DNA from: Zoogloea sp. 1C4
Lineage (GTDB): Bacteria; Pseudomonadota; Gammaproteobacteria; Burkholderiales; Rhodocyclaceae
Direction: 5' to 3'
NCBI RefSeq assembly: GCF_009469605.1
Contig: NZ_SSXU01000027.1
Coordinates: 1 to 44,850, forward strand
Length of the DNA: 44,850 bases
The notes below the pieces were generated by a model. The model did no database searches. It saw only the letters and a program-made list of their open reading frames with translations, and was not told where the DNA came from. The number at the start of each line of letters is the position of its first letter. Within the stretch, counting starts at the first letter, position 1. Shown here piece after piece: positions 25,645 to 35,140 of this stretch. Position numbers and translations under genes: made by a program.

Positions 25645-26306
25645 GCGCTTTCTTCGCCATCGTCCGCCGCGACCTGCTGCTGGCCGCCCGCCGCAAGAGC
25701 GAGGTGTTCACCGCGCTGTTCTTCTTCATGATCGTGGTCAGCCTGTTCCCCCTCGGCATCGGGCCCGAGACCGCGCTCCTGCGCCGCATCGCGCCCGGCG
25801 TGCTGTGGGTGGCGGCGCTGCTGGCGGCGATGCTGTCCCTCAACCGCCTGTTCGCCGCCGACCACGCCGACGGTACGCTGGAGCAGATGGCCCTGTCGCC
25901 CACGCCGCTGGCCCTGCTGGTGGCCGGCAAGACCCTCGCCCACTGGCTCACCGCCGGCCTGCCGCTGGTGCTGCTGGCGCCGGTGCTGGGCATCCAGTTC
26001 GATCTCTCCGCCCGCTCGCTGGGCATCCTGATGCTGTCGCTGCTGCTGGGCACGCCGATCCTGTCCCTCATCGGGGCGATCGGCGCGGCCCTCACCCTGG
26101 GCCTGCGCGGTGGCGGCGTGCTGCTGTCGCTGCTGGTGCTACCCCTGTATATTCCGGCCCTGATCTTCGGGGCCGGCGCGGTCGAGGCCGACATGGCCGG
26201 GCTCGGCGTGGGCGGACACCTGTCGCTGCTGGGCGCCCTCTTGGCGCTCGGCGTGTTCTTTGCCCCGTGGGCCGCCACCGCCGCCCTGCGCATCGCCCTC
26301 GAATAG
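25641..26306 (+). CDS. ccmB: Cytochrome c maturation ABC permease CcmB
   Basis: This 221-residue integral membrane protein has about six hydrophobic helices. The CcmB opening FFAIVRRDLLLAARRKSEV and the cytoplasmic segment FAADHADGTLEQMALSP are typical. It pairs with CcmA and CcmC to form the complex that frees haem-loaded CcmE. Translational coupling with ccmA is evident from the 4-nt overlap, and ccmC follows after 31 nt. Confidence 0.95.
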   Translation: MSAFFAIVRRDLLLAARRKSEVFTALFFFMIVVSLFPLGIGPETALLRRIAPGVLWVAALLAAMLSLNRLFAADHADGTLEQMALSPTPLALLVAGKTLAHWLTAGLPLVLLAPVLGIQFDLSARSLGILMLSLLLGTPILSLIGAIGAALTLGLRGGGVLLSLLVLPLYIPALIFGAGAVEADMAGLGVGGHLSLLGALLALGVFFAPWAATAALRIALE

Positions 26307-26337
26307 CGCCGCCACACCCTTTTTCGGATTCATCCCC

Positions 26338-27087
26338 ATGAGTCAGCGCTTCATCAACTGGTTCAAGTTCGCCTCGCCGGCCAGCTTCTATCCCCTCGCC
26401 GGCAAGGCCTGGCCCTGGTTCGCCGCCCTCGCCACGGCCTTCTGCGCCGCCGGGCTGTGGATCAGCTTCTTCGTCGCCCCCACCGATTTCCAGCAGGGCG
26501 AGGGCTACCGCATCATCTTCATCCACGTGCCGGCCTCGTGGATGTCCATGTTCATCTACTGCGTGATGGCCTTCTGGGCCGCCATCGGCATCACCTTCAA
26601 CACCCGCCTGTCGGGCATGATGAGCTCGGCCCTGGCGCCCACCGGCGCGCTGTTCGCCTTCATCTCCCTGTGGACCGGCGCCCTGTGGGGCAAGCCCATG
26701 TGGGGCGCCTGGTGGGTGTGGGATGCGCGGCTCACGTCGGAGCTGATCCTGTTCTTCCTGTACATCGGCTACATCGCCCTCACCGCCGCCATCGACGACC
26801 CGCGCCGGGCCGACAAGGCCGGAGCCATCGTGGCGCTGGTGGGCGTGGTCAATGTGCCGATCATCTATTTCTCGGTGAAGTGGTGGAACACCCTGCACCA
26901 GGGCGCGTCGGTGTCCCTCACCAAGGCGCCCACCATGGCCACCACCATGCTGTGGGGCATGCTGCTGATGGCCCTGGCCTTCTGGATGTACAGCATCGCC
27001 ATCGCGCTCTACCGGGTGCGGGCCATCATCCTCGAACGGGAACGCCACACCACCTGGGTGGCCGAACTGCCGGAGATGCAGCGATGA
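26338..27087 (+). CDS. ccmC: Haem lyase/export protein CcmC
   Basis: This 249-residue, six-helix membrane protein carries the tryptophan-rich WWD-type haem motif WGKPMWGAWWVWDARLTSEL. Conserved His residues flank it (IFIHVPASWMSM and WWNTLHQGASV) and act as haem ligands in the family. CcmC presents haem to CcmE at the periplasmic face. The stop overlaps ccmD as ATGA. Confidence 0.96.
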   Translation: MSQRFINWFKFASPASFYPLAGKAWPWFAALATAFCAAGLWISFFVAPTDFQQGEGYRIIFIHVPASWMSMFIYCVMAFWAAIGITFNTRLSGMMSSALAPTGALFAFISLWTGALWGKPMWGAWWVWDARLTSELILFFLYIGYIALTAAIDDPRRADKAGAIVALVGVVNVPIIYFSVKWWNTLHQGASVSLTKAPTMATTMLWGMLLMALAFWMYSIAIALYRVRAIILERERHTTWVAELPEMQR

Positions 27088-27266
27088 ACTGGGGCAGCGC
27101 CAGCGAATTCTTCGCCATGGGAGGCTACGGCCTCTACGTGTGGGGCAGTTTCGGCGTGACCGCCGCCGCCCTGCTGATTGAAACCCTGCTCGCCCGAAAG
27201 CGGGTCGCCGACACCCGCCGTGCCCTGCGCCGGGAACTTGCGGCCGACCGCAACGATCAAGACTGA
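27084..27266 (+). CDS. ccmD: Haem exporter small subunit CcmD
   Basis: This 60-residue protein has a single membrane helix ([20 protein letters not shown]) preceded by the usual [12 protein letters not shown] and followed by a basic cytoplasmic tail. CcmD stabilises the CcmABC-CcmE complex and helps release holo-CcmE. It starts inside the ccmC stop (27084) and ends 1 nt before the ccmE start. Confidence 0.92.
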   Translation: MNWGSASEFFAMGGYGLYVWGSFGVTAAALLIETLLARKRVADTRRALRRELAADRNDQD

Positions 27267-27267
27267 G

Positions 27268-27708
27268 ATGAAACCACGTCACAAACGCTTCGCCATCATC
27301 GTCGGCGGCCTGGCCGCCCTCGGCATCGCCGCGGCCCTCGTCCTCAACGCCTTCCAGAGCAATCTGGTGTTCTTCTTCACGCCTACCCAGGTGGCCGGCG
27401 GCGAGGCCCCAAAGGGCCGCGCCTTTCGCGTCGGCGGGCTGGTGAAGGAGGGCAGCCTCCAGCGCACCGACATCACCGCCCGCTTCGTGGTCACCGACAC
27501 CGCCAAGGAGATCCCCGTCACCTACAAGGGCATCCTGCCGGACCTCTTCTCCGAGGGCAAAGGCGTGGTCGCCCAGGGCAGCCTGGGGCCGGACGGCCAG
27601 TTCACCGCCACCGAAGTGCTCGCCAAGCACGACGAGAACTACATGCCGCCCGAGGCCAAGGCCGCGGTGGACAAGGCCCACGAGGCCTCCCGAACCTTAA
27701 AGCAGTGA
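27268..27708 (+). CDS. ccmE: Haem chaperone CcmE
   Basis: This 146-residue protein has an N-terminal signal anchor ([22 protein letters not shown]) and a periplasmic OB-fold domain. Recognisable segments are [14 protein letters not shown] and [20 protein letters not shown]. The covalent haem-binding His lies in [14 protein letters not shown], with the nearby Tyr that serves as axial ligand in the family. It shuttles haem from CcmC to CcmF. A 105-bp gap with an imperfect inverted repeat separates it from ccmF, the only real break in the operon. Confidence 0.95.
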   Translation: MKPRHKRFAIIVGGLAALGIAAALVLNAFQSNLVFFFTPTQVAGGEAPKGRAFRVGGLVKEGSLQRTDITARFVVTDTAKEIPVTYKGILPDLFSEGKGVVAQGSLGPDGQFTATEVLAKHDENYMPPEAKAAVDKAHEASRTLKQ

Positions 27709-27802
27709 AGAGTGAAGGGTAACGAGTGAGGAGGCCGGCCTCAAGCCTCGTACGCTCCCGATTCGCCTGGTCACCGCATCACCCCTTACTCGTACCTCCT
27801 CC
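27707..27802. repeat. Imperfect inverted element between ccmE and ccmF
   Basis: The gap begins with AGAGTGAAGGGTAACGAGTG and ends with CACCCCTTACTCGTACCTCC, which are imperfect reverse complements. It could fold into a long interrupted hairpin. It looks like a small dispersed element dropped into the operon; no gene is present. Confidence 0.4.
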
Positions 27803-27813
27803 CCGGAGAAACC

Positions 27814-29766
27814 ATGATCCCCGAAATCGGCTCCTTTGCCCTCGTCCTGGCCCTGCTGGTGGCCCTCGTGCAGGGAACATTGCCCCTCGTCGGCGCCCAG
27901 CGGGGCGTGGCGGCATGGGTGCAGCTGGCGCGGCCCGCGTCGGCCACCCTGTTCCTGCTCATCGCGGTGGCCTTCGGCTGCCTCACCGCCAGCTTCATCA
28001 ACAATGATTTCTCGGTGCTGTATGTTGCCCAGCACTCCAACTCGCGCCTGCCGATCGAGTACCGCATCGCCGGCGTGTGGGGCGGCCACGAGGGCTCGCT
28101 GCTGCTGTGGGTGCTGATGCTGTCCCTGTGGGCGCTGGCCGTGGCGGCCTTCTCCCGCAGCCTGCCGGACGACATGGTGGCGCGGGTCGAGGGCGTGCTT
28201 GGCCTCGTCGCCGCCGGCTTCATCCTGTTCATCCTCACCACCTCCAGCCCCTTCGAGCGCCTCTTGCCCGGCGCCGACGACGGCCGTGACCTCAACCCGC
28301 TGCTCCAGGACCCGGGCCTGATCTTCCATCCGCCGATGCTCTACATGGGCTACGTGGGCTTCTCGGTGGCCTTCGCCTTCGCCATCGCGGCGCTGCTGTC
28401 GGGCCGGCTGGATGCCGCCTGGGCGCGCTGGTCGCGGCCGTGGACCACCGCCGCGTGGGTCTTCCTCACCCTCGGCATCGGCCTCGGCTCGATCTGGGCC
28501 TACTACGAGCTGGGCTGGGGTGGCTGGTGGTTCTGGGATCCGGTCGAGAACGCCTCCTTCATGCCCTGGCTGGTGGGCACCGCGCTGATCCACTCCCTGG
28601 CGGTCACCGAAAAGCGCGGCAGCTTCAAGAACTGGACGGTGCTGCTGGCCATCGGCGCGTTCTCCCTGTCGCTGCTGGGCACTTTCCTGGTCCGCTCCGG
28701 CGTGCTCAGCTCGGTGCACGCATTCGCCACCGACCCGAAGCGCGGGGTGTTCATCCTGCTGTTCCTGGCGGTGGTGGTCGGCTCGTCCCTCACCCTGTTT
28801 GCCTGGCGGGCGCCCAAGGTCAGCCTGGGCGGCGCCTTCGCGCTGGTGTCGCGGGAGACCATGCTGCTGATCAACAACCTGCTGCTCCTGTGCGCCGCCG
28901 GTGCGGTGCTGCTGGGCACGCTCTACCCGCTGGTGATCGACGCCCTCAACCTGGGCAAGCTGTCGGTCGGCCCCCCGTATTTCAACGCGGTGTTCGCCCC
29001 GCTGATGGTGCCGGTGCTGTTCCTGATGGCCGTCGGCCCCGTTGCGCGCTGGAAGCAGGCCAATATCGCCGACATCATCCGCCCCCTGCGGGCCGCCTTC
29101 GCGCTGGCCGTGGTGGCCGGCGTCGGCCTGCCCTTCGTGGCCGGCAACTGGAGCGCCGGCGTGGCGCTGGGCATCGGCCTGGCGGTGTGGATCGTCGGCT
29201 CGTCGGTGCTGCAGATCCTCGCCCGGGCCAAGTCCGGCATGCCGCCGCGGTCGTTCTGGGGCATGCACCTGGCCCACGTGGGCATCGCGGTCACCGTGGT
29301 CGGCATCGTGATGGTCAAGCACTACGAAACCGAGCGCGACGTGCGCATGGCCCCCGGCGACACCGTCGCGGCGGGCAGCTACACGATCCGCTTCCTGGGC
29401 GTCGAAGGCGCACCCGGCCCCAACTACACCGCCGCCCGCGGCAACCTGGAGCTCCTCAAGGACGGCCAGCTGGTGATGCCGCTGCATCCCGAGAAGCGCA
29501 AGTACCTCTCCTCCGCCATGCCGATGACCGAAGCCTTCATCGACCCGGGCCTCACGCGTGACATCTACGTCTCGCTGGGCGACCCGCTCGAAGGTGACGA
29601 CGGCGCCTGGAGCGTGCGCGTGTATTACAAACCCTTCGTCAGCTGGATCTGGGCCGGCGCCGTGCTGATGGCCCTGGGCGGCATCTTCGCCGCCAGCGAC
29701 CGCCGCTACCGCCTCAAGTCGGCCGCCCGCGCCGCCACCAAGCTCGCCCCCGGAGCCGCATCGTGA
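27814..29766 (+). CDS. ccmF: Cytochrome c haem lyase subunit CcmF
   Basis: This 650-residue multi-pass membrane protein is the core of the CcmFHI haem ligation complex. The WWD motif GWGGWWFWDPVENASFMPW is present, as are YRIAGVWGGHEGSLLLWV and FHPPMLYMGYVGFSV with haem-ligand histidines. A large periplasmic segment lies before the last helix (MAPGDTVAAGSYTIRFLGVE). The length is normal. The stop overlaps the ccmG GTG start (29763). Confidence 0.96.
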   Translation: MIPEIGSFALVLALLVALVQGTLPLVGAQRGVAAWVQLARPASATLFLLIAVAFGCLTASFINNDFSVLYVAQHSNSRLPIEYRIAGVWGGHEGSLLLWVLMLSLWALAVAAFSRSLPDDMVARVEGVLGLVAAGFILFILTTSSPFERLLPGADDGRDLNPLLQDPGLIFHPPMLYMGYVGFSVAFAFAIAALLSGRLDAAWARWSRPWTTAAWVFLTLGIGLGSIWAYYELGWGGWWFWDPVENASFMPWLVGTALIHSLAVTEKRGSFKNWTVLLAIGAFSLSLLGTFLVRSGVLSSVHAFATDPKRGVFILLFLAVVVGSSLTLFAWRAPKVSLGGAFALVSRETMLLINNLLLLCAAGAVLLGTLYPLVIDALNLGKLSVGPPYFNAVFAPLMVPVLFLMAVGPVARWKQANIADIIRPLRAAFALAVVAGVGLPFVAGNWSAGVALGIGLAVWIVGSSVLQILARAKSGMPPRSFWGMHLAHVGIAVTVVGIVMVKHYETERDVRMAPGDTVAAGSYTIRFLGVEGAPGPNYTAARGNLELLKDGQLVMPLHPEKRKYLSSAMPMTEAFIDPGLTRDIYVSLGDPLEGDDGAWSVRVYYKPFVSWIWAGAVLMALGGIFAASDRRYRLKSAARAATKLAPGAAS

Positions 29767-30350
29767 AACGTTTCCTGATCCCCCTCGGCATCTTCCTGGT
29801 GCTGATCGTGTTCCTCGCCATCGGCCTCAACCGTGATCCCCACGAGGTGCCCTCGCCGCTGGTCGGCAAGCCGGCGCCCGAATTCCGCCTCGTCACGCTG
29901 GCCGATCCGGCCAAGGAATTCTCCCCCGCCGACATGCGCGGCCAGGTGTGGCTGCTCAACGTATGGGCCTCGTGGTGCGTGTCGTGCCGCGCCGAGCACC
30001 CGCTGCTGGTGGCCTTCGCCAAGGACGGCAAGCTGCCGGTGGTCGGGCTCAACTACAAGGAAGTGCGCGGCGACGGTGGTCTCGACGCCAAGAAGCTCGC
30101 CCCGGAGCAGGAACTCGCCCTCACCCGCCAGCGCGCCGGCGCCTGGCTCGCCCAGCACGGCAACCCGTACCTGCTGTCGGTGCTCGACATGGACGGCCGG
30201 GTCGGCATCGACTACGGCGTGTATGGCGTGCCCGAAACCTATCTGATCGACAAGAAAGGCGTGATCCGCTTCAAGCAGATCGGCCCGATCACCCCCGAAG
30301 CCCTGAGCCAGAAGATCCTGCCGCTCGCCAAGCAGCTGGCCGCCGAATGA
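29763..30350 (+). CDS. ccmG: Thiol:disulfide oxidoreductase CcmG/DsbE
   Basis: This 195-residue membrane-anchored thioredoxin-fold protein starts with GTG inside the ccmF stop. The active site is WASWCVSCRAEHP, and the cis-Pro region is YGVYGVPETYLIDKKG, typical of CcmG. It keeps apocytochrome and CcmH thiols reduced for haem attachment. An N-terminal helix (LIPLGIFLVLIVFLAIGL) anchors it facing the periplasm. It overlaps ccmH by 4 nt. Confidence 0.95.
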   Translation: MKRFLIPLGIFLVLIVFLAIGLNRDPHEVPSPLVGKPAPEFRLVTLADPAKEFSPADMRGQVWLLNVWASWCVSCRAEHPLLVAFAKDGKLPVVGLNYKEVRGDGGLDAKKLAPEQELALTRQRAGAWLAQHGNPYLLSVLDMDGRVGIDYGVYGVPETYLIDKKGVIRFKQIGPITPEALSQKILPLAKQLAAE

Positions 30351-30850
30351 CGAACGCCATGACCCGCCGCCTGCTCGCGCCCCTCGCCGGCCTGCTCCTC
30401 GCCGCCAGCCTCAACCTCCACGCCGCCGACGCCACGCCGATGGCCGAAGACCCGGTGGTCGAGGCCCGCCTCGTCACCATCTCCGAAGAACTCCGCTGCC
30501 TCGTCTGCCAGAACGAAAGCCTCGCCGCCTCCCGCGCCGAGCTCGCCAACGACCTGCGCGAGGAAGTCCGCAAGCTCATCCACCAGGGCAAGTCCGACGC
30601 CGACATCCGCGACTACCTCGTCGCCCGCTACGGCGACTTCGTGCTCTACCGCCCGCCGGTCAAGCCCACCACCTGGCTCCTGTGGTTCGGCCCCTTCGCG
30701 CTGCTCGCCGGTGGCGCCGTCGGCCTCATCGCCTACCTGCGCCGGCGTGCCGGCAAGGTTGATGCCCCCGACCTGACCGCCGACCAGCGCGCCGCCGCCG
30801 AAGCCCTCCTCGGCACCGACTCCTCCCAACGCCCGAAGAACGACGCATGA
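30347..30850 (+). CDS. ccmH: Cytochrome c maturation protein CcmH (short form)
   Basis: This 167-residue protein has a signal peptide. The redox motif LRCLVCQNESLAASRAELAN contains the Cys pair that resolves the apocytochrome disulfide. YGDFVLYRPPVKPTTWLLWF leads to the C-terminal membrane helix. It is the short CcmH (CcmL-like) with the TPR part encoded separately by ccmI. The start is within the ccmG stop; a second Met four codons later is also possible. Confidence 0.94.
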   Translation: MTNAMTRRLLAPLAGLLLAASLNLHAADATPMAEDPVVEARLVTISEELRCLVCQNESLAASRAELANDLREEVRKLIHQGKSDADIRDYLVARYGDFVLYRPPVKPTTWLLWFGPFALLAGGAVGLIAYLRRRAGKVDAPDLTADQRAAAEALLGTDSSQRPKNDA

Positions 30851-32085
30851 CCGCCTTCTGGATTGCCGCCGGGCTGCTCACCGCCCTCGTCCTCGCCGTG
30901 CTGTGCTGGCCGCTGCTGCGCCACAAGGCCGCCGCCCACGCCTCCCGCCAGGCCATCAACACCGCCATCTACCGCGACCAGCTGGCCGAACTCGACCGGG
31001 ATCTCGCCAGCGGCGCCCTCTCCCAGGCCGACTACGCCAGCGCCCGCAGCGAGATCGAGCGCCGCGTCCTCGAAGACGTGGCCGGTGACCCCGCCGCCCC
31101 GACGGAGGCCCCGCGCCGCCTGCCGCGCACCGCGCTGGGCCTCGCCGTCAGCGTGCCGCTGGCCGCCGTTGCGCTGTATTTCGCCCTCGGCAACCCCGCC
31201 GCCCTCGACCCGGCCGCCTCCCAACAGGCCACCGAGCCCAGTGCCGCCGAAGTCGAGAAGATGGTCGCCACCCTCGCCACCAAGCTCGAACAGAACCCCG
31301 ACAACCCCGAAGGCTGGGTGATGCTGGGCCGCAGCTACAAGGTGATGGGCCGCTTCGACGACGCCGCCAAGGCCTTCGAAAAGGCCGGCCCGGCGATGGA
31401 AACCAACCCCGAGCTGATGCTCGAACTCGCCGACCTCTCCGCCGAACTCAACAACGGCAAGATCGAAGGCAAGGGCCGCGAACTGCTGCTGAAGGTGCTC
31501 GCCGACCAGCCCGACAACCCGCAGGCGCTGGTGCTCGCCGGCTACGACGCCTATTCGCGCCAGCGCTACGCCGACGCCATCAAGCACTGGGAGAAGCTGC
31601 TGGCGATGGTCCCGCCCGATTCCCAGGACGCCCAGAACCTCACCGCCGGCATCGAGAAGGCCCGCAGCCTGATGGGCGCCGGCGCCCCCGCCCGTGCAGC
31701 CGAGAAGCCCGCAAAGGCAGCCAAGGCCGACGTGCCCGCCGCCAGCAAGGTCAGCGGCAAGGTCGAGCTGGCCCCGGAACTCAAAGCCAAGGCCAGCCCC
31801 GACGACGTGGTGTTCATCTTTGCCCGCGCCGCCCAGGGCCCGCGGATGCCCCTGGCGGTGGTCCGGGCCAAGGTGGCCGACCTGCCGGTGGATTTCACCC
31901 TCGACGACAGCATGGCCATGAGCCCCGACTTCAAGCTCTCCTCCGCCGGCGAGCTGCGCATCGAAGCCCGCGTTTCCAAGAGCGGCAACGCCATTGCCGC
32001 GCCGGGCGACCTGTCCGGCGAAGTCGGCCCGGAGAAAGCCGGCGCCAGCGGCATCCGGCTGCGCATCGACCGCGTCGTGCCGTAA
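30847..32085 (+). CDS. ccmI: Cytochrome c maturation TPR protein CcmI (CycH)
   Basis: This 412-residue protein has an N-terminal membrane helix (FWIAAGLLTALVLAVLCW), a short helical cytoplasmic loop and a second helix (ALGLAVSVPLAAVALYFALG). Periplasmic TPR units follow, such as NPEGWVMLGRSYKVMGRFDD, and then a C-terminal beta domain (SGKVELAPELKAKASPDDVV). CcmI holds apocytochrome for the CcmFH ligase. It is the last gene of the operon, overlapping ccmH by 4 nt and followed by a hairpin. Confidence 0.94.
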   Translation: MTAFWIAAGLLTALVLAVLCWPLLRHKAAAHASRQAINTAIYRDQLAELDRDLASGALSQADYASARSEIERRVLEDVAGDPAAPTEAPRRLPRTALGLAVSVPLAAVALYFALGNPAALDPAASQQATEPSAAEVEKMVATLATKLEQNPDNPEGWVMLGRSYKVMGRFDDAAKAFEKAGPAMETNPELMLELADLSAELNNGKIEGKGRELLLKVLADQPDNPQALVLAGYDAYSRQRYADAIKHWEKLLAMVPPDSQDAQNLTAGIEKARSLMGAGAPARAAEKPAKAAKADVPAASKVSGKVELAPELKAKASPDDVVFIFARAAQGPRMPLAVVRAKVADLPVDFTLDDSMAMSPDFKLSSAGELRIEARVSKSGNAIAAPGDLSGEVGPEKAGASGIRLRIDRVVP

Positions 32086-32093
32086 TTTCGGCC

Positions 32094-32137
32094 CGGTACA
32101 GGCTGCCGGCCGCGATAAATAGTCGCAGCCTATACCG
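32094..32137. other. Inverted repeat downstream of ccmI
   Basis: CGGTACAGGCTGC (32094-32106) and GCAGCCTATACCG (32125-32137) are inverted with one mismatch around an 18-nt AT-containing loop. No T run follows, so it is not a standard terminator. It could be a rho-assisted end or an operator. Confidence 0.45.
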
Positions 32138-32314
32138 AGCATCGCAATAAACAATTGGCGCCGCGGCAGCGCTGCCGTACGATGGTCCGACGTCTGACAA
32201 AACTGCTTCCTGAGGGCAGGTCAGGCGATCTAGCTGCACTTGGCGCGCCGGGGTAAAAACAGAAAACACCCCCCAATACCCACAGAGATCCATCCCGGCG
32301 CCCATTTTTCCCCA

Positions 32315-32632
32315 ATGTCCCGCGAAAATCTCCTCTCGCCGCTCCCGCCACCGGGCCCGGAAGAGCGCTTTGACACCCTCTTCGCCAGCCCTCACGTGCG
32401 CATCGAGCGCATCGTCTCGCACCGCCACGCCAGCCCGCCCGGCTTCTGGTACGACCAGGCCGAGGACGAATGGGTGATGCTCGCCCAGGGCTCTGCCGAA
32501 CTGGAATTCGATGACGGCCGCCGCGAGCGGCTCGCCCCCGGCGACTGGCTGCTGATCCCCGCCGGCTGCCGGCACCGGGTCGCCGCCACCGGGCCCGACA
32601 CCGTGTGGCTCGCGGTGCACGTCGCCCGCTGA
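32315..32632 (+). CDS. Small cupin protein
   Basis: This 105-residue protein is a single beta-barrel cupin. The Met at 32315 (MSRENLLSPLPPP) begins the normal family sequence; an in-frame Met 25 codons earlier is less plausible. Cupin motif 1 appears as FWYDQAEDEWVMLAQGSAEL and motif 2 as LAPGDWLLIPAGCRHRV, with the metal-ligand-type His in CRHRV. Motif 1 has Glu/Asp but only weak His content (SHRHASPPG lies upstream). The substrate is unknown. It stands alone, upstream of a metallo-beta-lactamase-fold gene. Confidence 0.85.
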   Translation: MSRENLLSPLPPPGPEERFDTLFASPHVRIERIVSHRHASPPGFWYDQAEDEWVMLAQGSAELEFDDGRRERLAPGDWLLIPAGCRHRVAATGPDTVWLAVHVAR

Positions 32633-32703
32633 CGCCTGGCTCCCAACACAGATCCCGGCCGATTGTCGTATTCTCCTGTCCTTCCCCCACAGGAGAACGC
32701 CCC

Positions 32704-33672
32704 ATGATCCGACGCAGTCTCACCGCCCTGGCCTTTGCCCTGGGCGCCAGCTTCCTCCCCTTTTCCGCTGCCCAGGCCGAAGCGCCGGCCATCGGCACCC
32801 AGGTGCCCGGCTACTACCGCATGGCCCTCGGCACGCTTGAGATCACCGCCCTCTACGACGGCTACGTGGATCTCGGCGCCAACCTGCTGCTGGGCGCCAG
32901 CAAGGCCGAAGTGCAGAAGCTGCTCGCCAGACAGTTCATCGCCGGCGAGAAGGTCCAGACCGCCGTCAACGCCTACCTGATCAACGCCGGCGGCAAGCTG
33001 ATCCTCGTGGATGCCGGCGCAGCCAAGGCCTTCGGCCCGACCCTCGGCTTCATCGGCGAGCAGCTCCGCGCCGCCGGCTACAGCCCGGACAAGGTGGACG
33101 TGGTGCTCCTCACCCACCTCCACGCCGACCACGTGGCCGGCGTCCTCGACGCCGACGGCAAGCCGCTGTTCCCCAACGCCGAGATCCACGTGGCCAAGTC
33201 CGAGAGCGACTTCTGGCTGTCCGAAGCCAACGCCGCCGCCGCGCCCAAGGACTTCAAGCCCTTCTTCGAGCTCGCCCGCAAATCGGTGGCGCCCTACCAG
33301 GCCCTCGGCAAGTACAAGACCTTCACCGGCGAAGCCGACTTCGGCAGCGTGAAGGCCGTGCCCTCCAACGGCCACACGCCGGGCCACACCAGCTACATCG
33401 TCGAATCCGGCGGCCAGCGCCTGCTGATCCTCGGCGACGCGGTGCACGCCCACGCGGTGCAGTTCACCCACCCGGAAGTCGCCATCGAGTTCGACAGCGA
33501 CAAGAAAGCCGCCATCGCCGCCCGCAAGAAACTCTTCGCCTGGGCCGCGAAGGAGAAGCTGCTGGTCTCCGGCATGCACCTGCCCTTCCCGGGCATCGGC
33601 CACGTACGCGCCGAAGGCAAGGCTTACGCCTGGGTGCCGGTGGAATACAGCCCGATCCGCACCGACAAGTAA
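32704..33672 (+). CDS. Secreted metallo-beta-lactamase-fold hydrolase
   Basis: This 322-residue protein begins with a signal peptide (RRSLTALAFALGASFLPFSA, ending AQA) behind an AGGAGAA site. The metal-binding motif is LLTHLHADHVAGVL. Further ligands lie in SNGHTPGHTSYIV and LGDAVHAHAVQF, and a late His in VSGMHLPFPGIG. This is the set for a dinuclear zinc hydrolase. Periplasmic members include lactonases and quorum-quenching-type enzymes, but the substrate is not predictable. A strong terminator follows 20 nt after the stop. Confidence 0.9.
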   Translation: MIRRSLTALAFALGASFLPFSAAQAEAPAIGTQVPGYYRMALGTLEITALYDGYVDLGANLLLGASKAEVQKLLARQFIAGEKVQTAVNAYLINAGGKLILVDAGAAKAFGPTLGFIGEQLRAAGYSPDKVDVVLLTHLHADHVAGVLDADGKPLFPNAEIHVAKSESDFWLSEANAAAAPKDFKPFFELARKSVAPYQALGKYKTFTGEADFGSVKAVPSNGHTPGHTSYIVESGGQRLLILGDAVHAHAVQFTHPEVAIEFDSDKKAAIAARKKLFAWAAKEKLLVSGMHLPFPGIGHVRAEGKAYAWVPVEYSPIRTDK

Positions 33673-33691
33673 GCGCGGCATCGCTGCAAAC

Positions 33692-33721
33692 AAAAGGGCG
33701 ACCCGCGGGTCGCCCTTTTTG
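33692..33721. terminator. Bidirectional rho-independent terminator
   Basis: AAAAGGGCGACCC and GGGTCGCCCTTTTT form a near-perfect stem flanked by A and T runs. It can terminate both the rightward hydrolase gene and the leftward metK gene. Confidence 0.9.
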
Positions 33722-33744
33722 CTGGTGCCGAAAACCGGCGCGGC

Positions 33745-34911
<1,167 letters not shown>

Positions 34912-35100
34912 GAGGCACTCCTAGAAAAACAAAATCCCCGGGACTGGCGCCGTTGCCGTCTCTGGGGATTCGTCTGAGCGGCGACGCTTTAGCAGTATTT
35001 TTTTGGCCCGGGACACGGCGTTGCCGTGGACCTCCTCCGCCCTGCAAGTTGTCGGATTAACTCGGCGGAATCACAATTATAACTTTGCGCCCCCGGCCGT
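34912..35100 (-). promoter_or_regulatory. metK leader with terminator-like hairpin (candidate attenuator or riboswitch)
   Basis: In the direction of metK transcription there are three structures: a TCCGCC/GGCGGA stem (35069-35064 with 35041-35036) enclosing a 22-nt loop, a CACGGC-GTT-GCCGTG-type hairpin (35028-35014), and an AATCCCC/GGGGATT stem (34970-34964 with 34939-34933) followed by TTGTTTTTC. The last is a credible intrinsic terminator only about 12 nt upstream of the start, next to the ribosome-binding site AGGAG. The loop sequence has short likenesses to SAM-II riboswitches, not enough to name it. Confidence 0.55.
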
Positions 35101-35140
35101 CAATTAAGCCGATTCCCTACACACCCGTCCCGCACTGCCG

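Noticed and set aside
27697-29487. 596-codon minus-strand frame across ccmF
   Set aside because: It is antisense to a clear CcmF gene; composition follows from high GC, and the His/Gln/Gly-rich translation has no domain.
34912-35100. Firm assignment of the metK leader to SAM-II or SAH riboswitch
   Set aside because: Only short words match, and I cannot confirm the required pseudoknot or core by eye.
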